From Mycolicibacterium tusciae JS617 (GTDB lineage: Bacteria > Actinomycetota > Actinomycetes > Mycobacteriales > Mycobacteriaceae): a DNA stretch of 64,000 nt. Positions 26,870-35,907 of the stretch are shown piece by piece. The stretch is taken from positions 248,001 through 312,000 of the forward strand of contig NZ_KI912270.1 in NCBI RefSeq assembly GCF_000243415.2, in the 5' to 3' direction. A program made the position numbers and the translations under genes. A model generated the notes under the pieces. It was not told the DNA's origin. It did not search any database and worked only from the letters and a program-made list of their open reading frames with translations. The number at the start of each line of letters is the position of its first letter. Position 1 is the stretch's first letter.

Positions 26870-28189
26870 TCAGGCCGGCTCGGGGACGGCGTCGCCGATG
26901 ACGCCGTCGCGTGCATTGTCCTTGGACTCAGGCGCCGGCGTGCCGGCCGCCCGGGCCCCGACCCGCAGGGTAAGGGCCAATGCGAACAACGCGATCACCA
27001 TACCGACCGTCATCACGAGCGCCAGCGCGAACTCGTCGTTGCCGAGCACACCGACAAGCGGCGCGATCGCCGCGCCGAGACCGAACTGAGCCGCGCCCAG
27101 CACCGCCGCCGCGGTACCGGCGGCCTCGGGATGGCGGGAAAGTGCGACCGCAGGAGCGTTGGGGATCACCAGACCCATCGCGCCAAGGATCGCCCACACG
27201 GGGAGCACGAAGCCGAGCAGCCCACCGACGTGAGTGACCGAAAGACCGACGAAGACGACGCCTGCGGCCGACGCTGCGGCCAGCGCCCACAGCGCGATGG
27301 TCTGCGGTGCGAACCGCCGCAACAGGATGACGTTCAATTGGGTGGCGCCGATCAGCGCGACCGCACCGGCACCGAACACCAGCGCGAATGCCTGCTCGTC
27401 CAGGCCGAACTTGTCCTGCAGCACGAACGCCGCACCCGAGATGTAGGCGAACAATCCGGACATGCCGAGCGCGGCGACGAGGACCAGCACGACGAAGCGA
27501 ACGTCGCGCAGCACCTCGAGGTAGGTGGCCGCGATGCCGCGCGCCTTCAGCGGTCGTCGATGCGACACCGCAAGCGTTTCCGGCAGGGCCATCGCGGCGA
27601 GCAACAGCAGCGCCCCGGCGATCACCACCAGGACCGCGAACACCCAGTGCCACGACGCCTTCAACAGCACCGCGGCGCCAATCGACGGGGCGAGCACCGG
27701 AGCGACGCCGAGAACGAGCATCAAACGGGAGATGACGGTCGCGGCGGCCGACTCCGCGAACAGATCCCCCACGACGGCGAAGGCCACGACCATCGCCGCG
27801 GCCGCCCCCATTCCCTGCAGCCCCCGGGCCACGCCGAGGAGTGCGATGTTCGGCGCGAACAGGCACAGCACCGACGCCGCCATGTGCAGCACGATGCCCG
27901 CCATCAGCGGCCGTCGCCGGCCAAGCGAGTCCGAAAGCGGGCCGACGATCAGCTGGCCCAGGCCCAGACCGGCCAGGGTCCCGGTGAGCGTGAGTTGTAC
28001 GACTGACGATGACACCCCGTAGTCGTCGGCGATGTTGGGCAGTGCAGGCAGATACATGTCGATGGTCAGCGGGCCCAGCGCGACCATGACACCGAGAAGC
28101 AGGATCAGCCGCGTGCGGCTCGGCACCCGAAGCTCACTGTCCCGGGTCGGCTCTGCGCGCGCGACGTCCACGGAAGGTGATGTTGCCAT
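26870..28189 (-). CDS. MFS exporter, Bcr/CflA (DHA1) type
   Basis: A protein of 439 residues with 12 membrane segments. Motifs near the N-terminus are characteristic of Bcr/CflA: DMYLPALPNIADDYG and GLGLGQLIVGPLSDSLGRRRP. Members export bicyclomycin, chloramphenicol, sulfonamides or small metabolites. It lies 78 bp upstream of the DHA2 exporter on the same strand, so the two may be cotranscribed. The pairing of two different MFS exporters is not seen at this place in M. tuberculosis. Confidence 0.9.
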   Translation of the reverse strand: MATSPSVDVARAEPTRDSELRVPSRTRLILLLGVMVALGPLTIDMYLPALPNIADDYGVSSSVVQLTLTGTLAGLGLGQLIVGPLSDSLGRRRPLMAGIVLHMAASVLCLFAPNIALLGVARGLQGMGAAAAMVVAFAVVGDLFAESAAATVISRLMLVLGVAPVLAPSIGAAVLLKASWHWVFAVLVVIAGALLLLAAMALPETLAVSHRRPLKARGIAATYLEVLRDVRFVVLVLVAALGMSGLFAYISGAAFVLQDKFGLDEQAFALVFGAGAVALIGATQLNVILLRRFAPQTIALWALAAASAAGVVFVGLSVTHVGGLLGFVLPVWAILGAMGLVIPNAPAVALSRHPEAAGTAAAVLGAAQFGLGAAIAPLVGVLGNDEFALALVMTVGMVIALFALALTLRVGARAAGTPAPESKDNARDGVIGDAVPEPA

Positions 28190-28333
28190 GGAAATGATTA
28201 GCGTCGCTTCCCATTAATTTCTTCCCCGATCTTCAGACAGTGAGCGCAATCACGTTGGGGCACCCGCGGCCGGTAGTTGTGCGTTCATATGGGGCTAGCC
28301 TGAAAGGCCAGCCGTTCGCACAGGGAGGCCGCA

Positions 28334-29086
28334 ATGAGTGCCAGGTCAAGCGCCAAGAACCAGCTGCCGGCGACCAGGGATGGCGTCGACGAGAATCCGG
28401 GTGCCGCGGCGAAGGTCCTCTCGGCGATCATCGAACGCAGCGCACGTGTCCAGGCGCCGGCCGTCAAGGCCTACGTCGACCGCCTGCGTCAGCAGAGCCC
28501 CGATGCGACACCGGCCGAGATCGTCTCCCGGCTCGAGAAGCACTACCTCGCCGCGGTGATGGCCAGCGGCGCCGCCGTGGGGTCGGCGGCCGCCTTCCCC
28601 GGGATCGGGACGCTGGCCGCCATGTCGGCGGTCGCAGGCGAAACGGTGGTCTTCCTCGAGGCAACGTCGCTCTATGTGCTGGCCGTAGCCGAGGTGTTCG
28701 GCATTCCCGCCGATCATCGGGAGCGCCGACGGACTCTGGTGCTGGCAGTACTGGTCGGTGAGGACAGCAAGCATGCGGTGGCCGAACTGCTCGGCCCCGG
28801 CCGTACGAGCGGCTCGTGGCTCGCCGACGGCGCGGCGACGTTGCCGTTGCCCGCTGTGTCACAACTGAACTCACGTCTGCTGAGGTACTTCGTCAAGCGC
28901 TACACGCTCAAGCGTGGGGCGATTGCTTTCGGTAAGTTGCTGCCCGTCGGCATCGGCGCCGTCGTGGGTGGCGTAGGCAACCGGGTGATGGGCAAGCGCA
29001 TCGTGGCCAACGCGCGCAATGCGTTCGGCGCTCCGCCACCGCGCTGGCCCGCAGCGATTCACGTCCTGCCCCCGCCGCGAAACTAA
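28334..29086 (+). CDS. EcsC-like membrane-associated protein (Rv1249c-like)
   Basis: A 250-residue protein with an alpha-helical N-terminus, a Gly/Ala-rich hydrophobic stretch (AVMASGAAVGSAAAFPGIGTLAAMSAV, residues 74-100) and a second Gly-rich segment near residue 215 (GIGAVVGGVGNRVMGKRI). This pattern resembles the EcsC family. Its function is unknown. A GGGAGG ribosome-binding site precedes the ATG. Its neighbour kgd is conserved. Confidence 0.75.
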   Translation: MSARSSAKNQLPATRDGVDENPGAAAKVLSAIIERSARVQAPAVKAYVDRLRQQSPDATPAEIVSRLEKHYLAAVMASGAAVGSAAAFPGIGTLAAMSAVAGETVVFLEATSLYVLAVAEVFGIPADHRERRRTLVLAVLVGEDSKHAVAELLGPGRTSGSWLADGAATLPLPAVSQLNSRLLRYFVKRYTLKRGAIAFGKLLPVGIGAVVGGVGNRVMGKRIVANARNAFGAPPPRWPAAIHVLPPPRN

Positions 29087-29170
29087 CCGTCACCGGGTGC
29101 GCATCCGACCACAACGACCATAAGGGCGTTGTCATGGTCTGGCTGTTGGGAGAGGGATAGCCTTTAGACG

Positions 29171-29236
29171 GCAGCTAGCGGGGTATCCGCTGACTGCAGG
29201 AGATTTATGGCGGCGAGCGCAGGCGCGCTTGCATGA
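29171..29236 (+). promoter_or_regulatory. Candidate kgd leader: stem-loop plus 9-codon upstream ORF
   Basis: GCAG-CT-AGCGG (29171-29181) can pair with CCGCT-GA-CTGC (29187-29197) around a 5-base loop. Directly after it, an AGGAG site precedes ATG at 29207, which opens a nine-codon ORF (MAASAGALA, stop 29234-29236). kgd begins 28 bp later at a GTG with a weaker site. The arrangement is suggestive of translational control, but with no homologues examined it may be fortuitous. Confidence 0.35.
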
Positions 29237-29264
29237 GGCGAAGGAAACGAGGCGAGTAGCTACC

Positions 29265-32200
29265 GTGAGCTCACCTTCACCATTCGGACAGAACGAGTGG
29301 TTGGTCGAGGAGATGTATCGCAAGTTCCGCGAGGATCCCTCGTCGGTAGATCCCAGTTGGCATGAGTTCCTTGTCGACTACTCCCCCGAGCCGACCACCG
29401 ACAGCCAAACCGGCAACGGACAGCGGGCGTCTGCGCCCGTCGCGCCGCCCGAACCCGCGCCGGCGCCTCCCCCCAAGACGGAGCCCAAGCCGGCCGAGAG
29501 CAAGGCGGCCGAGACCAAGCCCGACACCAAGGCGGAGCCCAAGAGCGCGCCCGCACCCAAGGCAGCCGAGACCAAGAGTGCTCCCGCGCCTGCCAAGCCG
29601 AAGCCGTCGCCAACTCCTGCGGACGGCTCCGAGGTTCAGATACTGCGCGGTGCCGCAGCCGCAGTGGTCAAGAACATGTCGGCCTCACTGGAGGTGCCGA
29701 CCGCGACCAGCGTGCGGGCCATCCCTGCCAAGCTGATGATCGACAACCGGATCGTGATCAACAACCACCTCAAGCGCACGCGCGGCGGCAAGATCTCGTT
29801 CACGCACCTGATCGGCTACGCGCTGGTGCAGGCGGTCAAGCAGTTCCCGAACATGAACCGGCACTTCGCCGAAGTGGACGGTAAGCCCAACGCTGTCACC
29901 CCCGAGCACGTCAACCTCGGGCTCGCGATCGACCTGCAGGGCAAGGACGGCAACCGCCAGCTCGTCGTGGCGGGCATCAAGAACTGCGAGAACATGCGGT
30001 TCGGCCAGTTCCTCGCCGCCTACGAGGACATCGTGCGGCGCGCCCGCGACGGCAAGCTGACCGCCGAGGACTTCGGCGGCGTCACGATTTCGCTGACGAA
30101 TCCGGGGACGATCGGCACGGTGCATTCGGTGCCGCGGCTGATGCGCGGACAGGGCGCCATCATCGGCGTGGGCGCCATGGAATACCCGGCCGAGTTCCAG
30201 GGCGCCAGCCAGGAACGCATCTCCGAGTTGGGCGTCGGCAAGCTGGTCACGTTCACCTCGACCTACGACCACCGCATCATTCAGGGCGCGGAGTCCGGCG
30301 ATTTCCTGCGCACGGTGCACGAACTCCTGCTGTCCGATGACTTCTTCGACGAGATCTTCCGCGAGCTGGGCATCCCCTATGAGCCGGTGCGCTGGCGCAC
30401 CGACAATCCCGACCCCATCGAGGACAAGAACGGCCGCGTCCTCGAGTTGATCGCGGCCTACCGCAACCGCGGTCATCTGATGGCCGACATCGATCCGTTG
30501 CGGCTCGACCAGACCCGGTTCCGCAGCCACCCCGACCTCGACGTGAACAGCCATGGGTTGACGCTGTGGGATCTGGACCGCGAGTTCAAAGTCAACGGTT
30601 TCGCCGGTGCCGAGCACAAGAAGCTGCGCGACGTTCTCGGACTGCTGCGCGACGCGTACTGCCGTCATGTCGGTGTCGAGTACACCCACATCCTGGAGCC
30701 CGATCAGCAGAAGTGGCTGCAGGAACGCATCGAGGTAAAGCACGAGAAGCCGACCGTCGCCGAGCAGAAGTACATTCTGTCGAGGATGAACGCCGCAGAG
30801 GCGTTCGAGACCTTCCTGCAGACGAAATACGTTGGCCAGAAGCGGTTCTCACTCGAGGGTGCCGAAACCGTGATCCCGATGATGGACGCGGCGATCGACC
30901 AGGCCGCCGAGCACGGCCTCGACGAGGTCGTGATCGGGATGCCGCACCGCGGCAGGCTCAACGTGCTGGCCAACATTGTCGGCAAGCCGTACTCCCAGAT
31001 CTTCAGCGAGTTCGAGGGCAACCTGAACCCCTCACAGGCCCACGGCTCCGGCGACGTCAAGTACCACCTCGGGGCGACCGGCAACTACATCCAGATGTTC
31101 GGCGACAACGACATCGCGGTGTCGCTGGTGGCCAACCCGAGCCACCTCGAGGCCGTCGACCCGGTGCTCGAGGGACTGGTGCGCGCCAAGCAGGACCTGC
31201 TGGACGTCGGCGAAGAAGTTGACGGTTCCAACAAATTCTCGATCGTGCCGATGATGCTGCACGGCGACGCCGCCTTCGCCGGACAGGGCGTGGTCGCCGA
31301 GACGCTGAACCTGGCGTTGCTGCGCGGCTACCGCACCGGCGGCACGATCCACATCATCGTCAACAACCAGATCGGGTTCACCACCCATCCGGGCGACTCA
31401 CGTTCGTCGGAGTACTGCACGGACGTCGCGAAGATGATCGGTGCGCCGATCTTCCACGTCAACGGCGACGATCCGGAGGCCTGCGTCTGGGTGGCACGGC
31501 TGGCCATGGACTTCCGCCAGCAGTTCAAGAAGGACGTCGTCATCGACATGCTGTGCTACCGCAGGCGCGGGCACAACGAGGGCGACGACCCGTCGATGAC
31601 GCAGCCGTACATGTACGACGTCATCGATACCAAGCGTGGGTCGCGCAAGACCTATACCGAAGCACTGATCGGCCGCGGCGACATCTCGATGAAAGAGGCA
31701 GAGGACGCGCTGCGCGACTACCAGGGTCAGCTCGAGCGGGTGTTCAACGAGGTCCGCGAACTCGAGAAGCACGAGATCGAACCGAGCGCATCGGTGGAGT
31801 CCGACCAGATGGTGCCCGCCGGGATGAACACCGCGGTCGACAAGTCTCTGCTGGCCCGGATCGGCGACGCTCATCTGGCGTTCCCCGATGGCTTCAATGT
31901 GCATCCCCGCGTCAAGCCGGTGCTGGAGAAGCGCCGCGAGATGGCCTACGAGGGCAAGGTCGACTGGGCGTTCGCCGAGCTGCTTGCGCTGGGATCCTTT
32001 CTCGCCGAAGGTAAAACGATCCGGCTGTCCGGGCAGGACACCCGCCGCGGCACGTTTACTCAGCGGCATTCGGTGATCATCGATCGCAGCACCGGTCAGG
32101 AATTCACACCGCTGCAGTTGCTCACCACCAACGCCGACGGCGAGCCGACGGGCGGCAAGTTCATGGTGTACGACTCGGCGTTGTCCGAGTACGCCGCGGT

Positions 32201-33020
32201 GGGCTTCGAATACGGTTACTCGGTCGGCAACCCCGACGCACTTGTGCTGTGGGAAGCGCAGTTCGGTGACTTCGTCAACGGTGCGCAGTCGATCATCGAC
32301 GAGTTCATCAGCTCGGGCGAGGCCAAGTGGGGACAGCTGTCCGATGTGGTGCTGCTGCTGCCGCACGGGCACGAGGGCCAGGGCCCCGACCACACGTCGG
32401 CGCGCATCGAGCGGTTCCTGCTGCTGTGGGCCGAAGGTTCGATGACCATCGCGATGCCGTCGACCCCGGCGAACTATTTCCACCTGCTGCGCAGACACGG
32501 CCTGGACGGCATTCACCGGCCGCTGATCGTGGCCACGCCGAAGTCGATGCTGCGGAACAAGGCCGCTGTCAGCGACCTTCGCGAGTTCACCGAGATGAAG
32601 TTCCGGTCGGTGATCGAGGAGCCCACTTATACCGAGGGCACCGGCGACCGTGACAAGGTCAAGCGAATCCTGTTGACCAGCGGCAAGATCTATTACGAGC
32701 TGGTGGCGCGGAAGAACAAGGAAGAGCGCGACGATGTGGCAATCGTGCGCATCGAACAGCTGGCGCCGCTGCCGAAGCGGCGGCTGACCGAGACGCTCGA
32801 CCTCTACCCGAATTCCGAACAGTACTTCTGGGTGCAGGAGGAGCCCGCGAACCAGGGTGCATGGCCGACGTTCGGCCTGACGCTGCCCGAGGTCTGCGCA
32901 GACCGACTGTCGGGCATCACGCGGATCTCGCGGCGCGCGATGTCGGCGCCGTCGTCGGGCAGCTCGAAGGTGCATGCCGTCGAACAGCAGGAGATCATCG
33001 ACGAGGCGTTCGCGCCCTGA
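29265..33020 (+). CDS. kgd: Multifunctional 2-oxoglutarate decarboxylase/dehydrogenase E1-E2 (Kgd/SucA)
   Basis: A protein of 1251 residues. The N-terminal helix is [19 protein letters not shown] Pro/Ala/Lys linker follows (about 45-120), then an E2-type succinyltransferase domain (about 125-345, TYDHRIIQG with His336). The thiamine-diphosphate E1 comes next ([36 protein letters not shown]), then the transketolase-like and C-terminal domains. It decarboxylates 2-oxoglutarate and, with E3 and AceF, forms succinyl-CoA; mycobacterial Kgd is held off by GarA and activated by acetyl-CoA. It lacks a lipoyl domain, as is normal here. GTG at 29265 is preferred over the TTG at 29229 because conserved Kgd sequence begins there. 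Confidence 0.96.
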   Translation: MSSPSPFGQNEWLVEEMYRKFREDPSSVDPSWHEFLVDYSPEPTTDSQTGNGQRASAPVAPPEPAPAPPPKTEPKPAESKAAETKPDTKAEPKSAPAPKAAETKSAPAPAKPKPSPTPADGSEVQILRGAAAAVVKNMSASLEVPTATSVRAIPAKLMIDNRIVINNHLKRTRGGKISFTHLIGYALVQAVKQFPNMNRHFAEVDGKPNAVTPEHVNLGLAIDLQGKDGNRQLVVAGIKNCENMRFGQFLAAYEDIVRRARDGKLTAEDFGGVTISLTNPGTIGTVHSVPRLMRGQGAIIGVGAMEYPAEFQGASQERISELGVGKLVTFTSTYDHRIIQGAESGDFLRTVHELLLSDDFFDEIFRELGIPYEPVRWRTDNPDPIEDKNGRVLELIAAYRNRGHLMADIDPLRLDQTRFRSHPDLDVNSHGLTLWDLDREFKVNGFAGAEHKKLRDVLGLLRDAYCRHVGVEYTHILEPDQQKWLQERIEVKHEKPTVAEQKYILSRMNAAEAFETFLQTKYVGQKRFSLEGAETVIPMMDAAIDQAAEHGLDEVVIGMPHRGRLNVLANIVGKPYSQIFSEFEGNLNPSQAHGSGDVKYHLGATGNYIQMFGDNDIAVSLVANPSHLEAVDPVLEGLVRAKQDLLDVGEEVDGSNKFSIVPMMLHGDAAFAGQGVVAETLNLALLRGYRTGGTIHIIVNNQIGFTTHPGDSRSSEYCTDVAKMIGAPIFHVNGDDPEACVWVARLAMDFRQQFKKDVVIDMLCYRRRGHNEGDDPSMTQPYMYDVIDTKRGSRKTYTEALIGRGDISMKEAEDALRDYQGQLERVFNEVRELEKHEIEPSASVESDQMVPAGMNTAVDKSLLARIGDAHLAFPDGFNVHPRVKPVLEKRREMAYEGKVDWAFAELLALGSFLAEGKTIRLSGQDTRRGTFTQRHSVIIDRSTGQEFTPLQLLTTNADGEPTGGKFMVYDSALSEYAAVGFEYGYSVGNPDALVLWEAQFGDFVNGAQSIIDEFISSGEAKWGQLSDVVLLLPHGHEGQGPDHTSARIERFLLLWAEGSMTIAMPSTPANYFHLLRRHGLDGIHRPLIVATPKSMLRNKAAVSDLREFTEMKFRSVIEEPTYTEGTGDRDKVKRILLTSGKIYYELVARKNKEERDDVAIVRIEQLAPLPKRRLTETLDLYPNSEQYFWVQEEPANQGAWPTFGLTLPEVCADRLSGITRISRRAMSAPSSGSSKVHAVEQQEIIDEAFAP

Positions 33021-33040
33021 CTTAGCGGTCTAAATGCAGT

Positions 33041-33085
33041 TAACGGGTTGATCGCCTGCACCTGGTGCGTGGGATCAACCCGTTA
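33041..33085. repeat. Palindromic repeat A beside second DUF559-type gene, possible bidirectional terminator
   Basis: TAACGGGTTGATC (33041-33053) and GATCAACCCGTTA (33073-33085) are perfect 13-bp arms. The 19-base interior holds a second hairpin, GCACC-T-GGTGC. It sits 20 bp after kgd, and the convergent DUF559-type gene ends inside its right arm. It can serve as a bidirectional terminator. A near-identical copy in the same orientation lies upstream of that gene at 34105. Confidence 0.85.
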
Positions 33086-34037
33086 GTGCGAGCGCGGGAC
33101 GGCAGGTGGGGCAGGTTCGCGTCCGACCGGTCCAGCCTCGGCGGCGCAGCAGGTCACCGATCAGGACAGCAGTGCGGCACGCATCGCCGAAGACGAGCCC
33201 ATAGGTCACCCGCGTTGTGACCAGGTCTGATCGGCTCAACTCCGCGAGATCCCGCAGCGCATCGCAATCGCGGGCTCGCGGCGCATCGTGAAACGCGCGG
33301 CCGTCCAGTTCGACCACAACCCCCTGCCCCCGGTAATGCACATCCTGGTAGGTAAGCCGGCCAGTCGCGGCGCTCCGAGTTTGACGCTCCGCCTTGGGCA
33401 GCCCGTGCGCCCGCTCGACCCGGTGCAGGTAGCCGCGCTCCAGCACCGAACATGCACCGTCACGAAGGTCGACGAGCATTGCCTCCAACGTGCGCCGGCC
33501 GCAAACCCGTTGGCGAGTCGCCAAAACCCGCAGTATCCGCTGCGGCGTGGTCCGTCTGCTGGCACATACCCGCGCCTGTAACGCGAACGCGGCCGCGACG
33601 TCCTTGTTGCGGAGTTCGTCGTTGACCACGTCGATCAGCGAGTGCTCCAGACGAATAACCGGCGGGCTGCGGTCGAGTTCAGCCCGTTGCCCGAAGTCGG
33701 GCGTCCTATGCAGCACGATGCGTGGCAATGGCCGCAGATTGCGCCCAGGGCTCACCGCGACGTGTACGACTGTCGCCGGCGGATCGGGCAGCGCCGATGC
33801 GTGAGCCAGCGCGGCCGGCCAGAACGCCAGCACTGCAGCCCAGTGCCGCTGCCGCAGGGTGGGTTGGCCGGTGTGGCTCACATAGACACCCCGGTGGACA
33901 TCGGTCAATTCGCGACGGCGCAGCAGTCTGGCGATGTCCGAATCGGTTCCGCCGGCGTCCAGAACTTGGCGACGCGAAATGATTCCGTCCTGCGCCCAGA
34001 TCAGACGCTCGAGATGTCCGAGGTGCCACCGCGTCAC
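33075..34037 (-). CDS. AbiEi/DUF559-type protein (second copy type)
   Basis: A 320-residue protein. The N-terminal winged-HTH region contains GIISRRQVLDAGGTDSDIARLLRRRELTDVHRGVYV (split motif, residues 18-53), the AbiEi-type antitoxin opening. The C-terminus has a DUF559/Vsr-like core, VVVELDGRAFHD, but lacks the usual C-terminal Arg-Phe strand, so catalysis is doubtful. The start is GTG at 34037. There is no toxin gene next to it. In M. tuberculosis the corresponding spot after kgd holds relBE. The gene is enclosed by palindromes A and B, and its stop codon is part of palindrome A. Confidence 0.72.
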   Translation of the reverse strand: MTRWHLGHLERLIWAQDGIISRRQVLDAGGTDSDIARLLRRRELTDVHRGVYVSHTGQPTLRQRHWAAVLAFWPAALAHASALPDPPATVVHVAVSPGRNLRPLPRIVLHRTPDFGQRAELDRSPPVIRLEHSLIDVVNDELRNKDVAAAFALQARVCASRRTTPQRILRVLATRQRVCGRRTLEAMLVDLRDGACSVLERGYLHRVERAHGLPKAERQTRSAATGRLTYQDVHYRGQGVVVELDGRAFHDAPRARDCDALRDLAELSRSDLVTTRVTYGLVFGDACRTAVLIGDLLRRRGWTGRTRTCPTCRPALALTG

Positions 34038-34104
34038 CCCGTAAGCCTGACCGGGAAGGAGTCAACGGCCAACCTGCCGCGACCTGTCGCTGTGGATAAC
34101 TGCC

Positions 34105-34150
34105 TAACGGGCTGATCGCCTTCACCTGCTGCGTGGAATCAACCCGATTA
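34105..34150. repeat. Palindromic repeat B upstream of second DUF559-type gene
   Basis: TAACGGGCTGATC (34105-34117) and AATCAACCCGATTA (34137-34150) form imperfect arms. Aligned to repeat A in direct orientation (including the following GTG), it differs by four substitutions and one inserted A over about 49 bases. It lies 67 bp upstream of the GTG start of the DUF559-type gene and 62 bp before the next SDR gene. Confidence 0.8.
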
Positions 34151-34212
34151 GTGGGCGGACCGGCGGTACCGACTAGCCTCGATCCGAGTCAACGAGACGA
34201 GGGAGTGTGCGC

Positions 34213-35043
34213 ATGGACGGGTTCGCCGGAAAGGTCGCCGTGGTAACCGGTGCCGGATCGGGCATCGGGCAGGCGCTGGCGATCGAACTCGCCCGTTCCG
34301 GCGCCAGCGTGGCGATCAGTGACGTCGACACCGAGGGCCTCGCGGTCACCGAGGAGCGGCTGAAGGCGATCGGCGCACCGGTGAAGGCCGACCGGCTCGA
34401 CGTCACCGAACGTGAGGCCTTCGAGCTCTACGCGGACGCGGTGGTCGAGCACTTCGGCAAGGTCAACCAGATCTACAACAACGCCGGCATCGCCTACGTC
34501 GGCGATGTCGAGGTCACTCCGTTCAAGGACATGGAACGTGTCATGGATGTCGACTACTGGGGTGTGGTCAACGGAACCAAGGTCTTTCTGCCCCATCTCA
34601 TCGCCTCCGGCGACGGCCATGTCGTCAACGTGTCCAGCTTGTTCGGCATCTTCTCGGTCCCCGGCCAGGCGGCCTACAACTCGGCGAAGTTCGCGGTACG
34701 CGGGTTCACCGAGGCGTTGCGTCAGGAGATGGCCGCAGCCCGCCATCCCGTGAAGGTAACCACCGTGCATCCCGGCGGCATCAAGACCGCGATCATGCGC
34801 AACTCGACCGCGGCCGAGGGCGTCGACAGAGAAGGTCTGACACAGATTTTCGACAAGAAGCTCACGATCACGACACCCGAGAAAGCGGCGCAGATCATCC
34901 TCGACGCGGTCCGCAAGAATCGGGCCCGCGTGCTGGTCGGACCGGACGCCAAGGCGCTCGACATCATCGTGCGGATCACGGGATCGGGCTACCAGCGGCT
35001 GTTCTCGACGGTCCTGTCGCGGATCGTGCCCAACGCGCACTGA
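34213..35043 (+). CDS. Short-chain dehydrogenase/reductase (Rv1245c-like), copy 1
   Basis: A classical SDR of 276 residues: TGAGSGIGQA cofactor motif near residue 12, NNAG near 90, catalytic Ser in NVSSLFG and YNSAK (Tyr, Lys) near 155. It uses NAD(P)(H); the substrate is unknown. ATG at 34213 is chosen because GGGAG lies seven bases before it; the GTG at 34207 would be too close to that site. It is very similar to the next gene, so this is a tandem duplication. Confidence 0.9.
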   Translation: MDGFAGKVAVVTGAGSGIGQALAIELARSGASVAISDVDTEGLAVTEERLKAIGAPVKADRLDVTEREAFELYADAVVEHFGKVNQIYNNAGIAYVGDVEVTPFKDMERVMDVDYWGVVNGTKVFLPHLIASGDGHVVNVSSLFGIFSVPGQAAYNSAKFAVRGFTEALRQEMAAARHPVKVTTVHPGGIKTAIMRNSTAAEGVDREGLTQIFDKKLTITTPEKAAQIILDAVRKNRARVLVGPDAKALDIIVRITGSGYQRLFSTVLSRIVPNAH

Positions 35044-35064
35044 TTCACTGCGACACTGGACGCG

Positions 35065-35904
35065 ATGGGGAACTTCGCAGGCACTTTCGCGGGAAAAGTC
35101 GCAGTCGTCACCGGCGCGGGGTCGGGCATCGGGCAGGCACTGGCGGTCGAATTAGCTCGCCGCGGCGCAAAGCTGGCGATCAGTGACGTCGACACCGAAG
35201 GTCTGGCGCACACCGAGAACCGCCTGGCGGACATAGGCGCACCGGTGAAGGCCGACCGACTCGACGTCACCGAACGTGAGGCATTGGAGCTCTACGCCAA
35301 CGCGGTCAAAGACCAATTCGGCTCGGTGAACCAGATCTACAACAACGCCGGCATCGCTTTCATGGGCGACATAGAGGTCACGGCGTTCAAGGATCTCGAG
35401 CGGGTGATGGAAGTCGACTTCTGGGGCGTGGTCAACGGCACCAAGGCCTTTCTGCCACACCTGATCGCATCGGGCGACGGCCACGTCGTCAACATCTCGA
35501 GCATGTACGGCCTGTTCGCGGTACAGGGGCAGGCGGCGTACAACTCGGCGAAATTCGCGGTGCGGGGTTTCACCGAAGCGCTCCGACAAGAAATGGCGGC
35601 GGCAGGCCATCCGGTGAAGGTGACGTGCGTGCACCCCGGCTACATCAAGACCCCGCTCATCCACAATGCCAGCACCGCAACGGATCTCGATAAGAACGCT
35701 CTCGCGGCCGTTTTCGACAAGGTCGCGATAACGAGCCCCGAGCGCACGGCCAGAATCATCCTGGGAGCGGTCGAGCGCAACAAGGCGCGAGTGCTACCCG
35801 GTGCGGACGCCAAACTGTATGACGCGATCGTGCGGGTGATGGGTTCTGGCTATATGCGGGTGCTCGGCCCGCTGAACAAATGGCTGCTTCCCCCGACGCG
35901 CTAG
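35065..35904 (+). CDS. Short-chain dehydrogenase/reductase, copy 2
   Basis: A 279-residue SDR, roughly 70% identical by eye to the gene immediately upstream, with the same TGAGSGIGQA, NNAG and YNSAK motifs. The C-terminal 80 residues differ most, where substrate specificity usually lies. It is 21 bp from copy 1 and probably in the same transcript. It ends four bases before the convergent lpqZ gene. Confidence 0.9.
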   Translation: MGNFAGTFAGKVAVVTGAGSGIGQALAVELARRGAKLAISDVDTEGLAHTENRLADIGAPVKADRLDVTEREALELYANAVKDQFGSVNQIYNNAGIAFMGDIEVTAFKDLERVMEVDFWGVVNGTKAFLPHLIASGDGHVVNISSMYGLFAVQGQAAYNSAKFAVRGFTEALRQEMAAAGHPVKVTCVHPGYIKTPLIHNASTATDLDKNALAAVFDKVAITSPERTARIILGAVERNKARVLPGADAKLYDAIVRVMGSGYMRVLGPLNKWLLPPTR

Positions 35905-35907
35905 AAC

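Noticed and set aside
33041..34150. Integron gene cassette with attC sites
   Set aside because: The palindromes start TAAC and one copy has GCCTAAC, but the other core does not fit GTTRRRY, the stem lacks the split R/L box layout, and no integron integrase is present.
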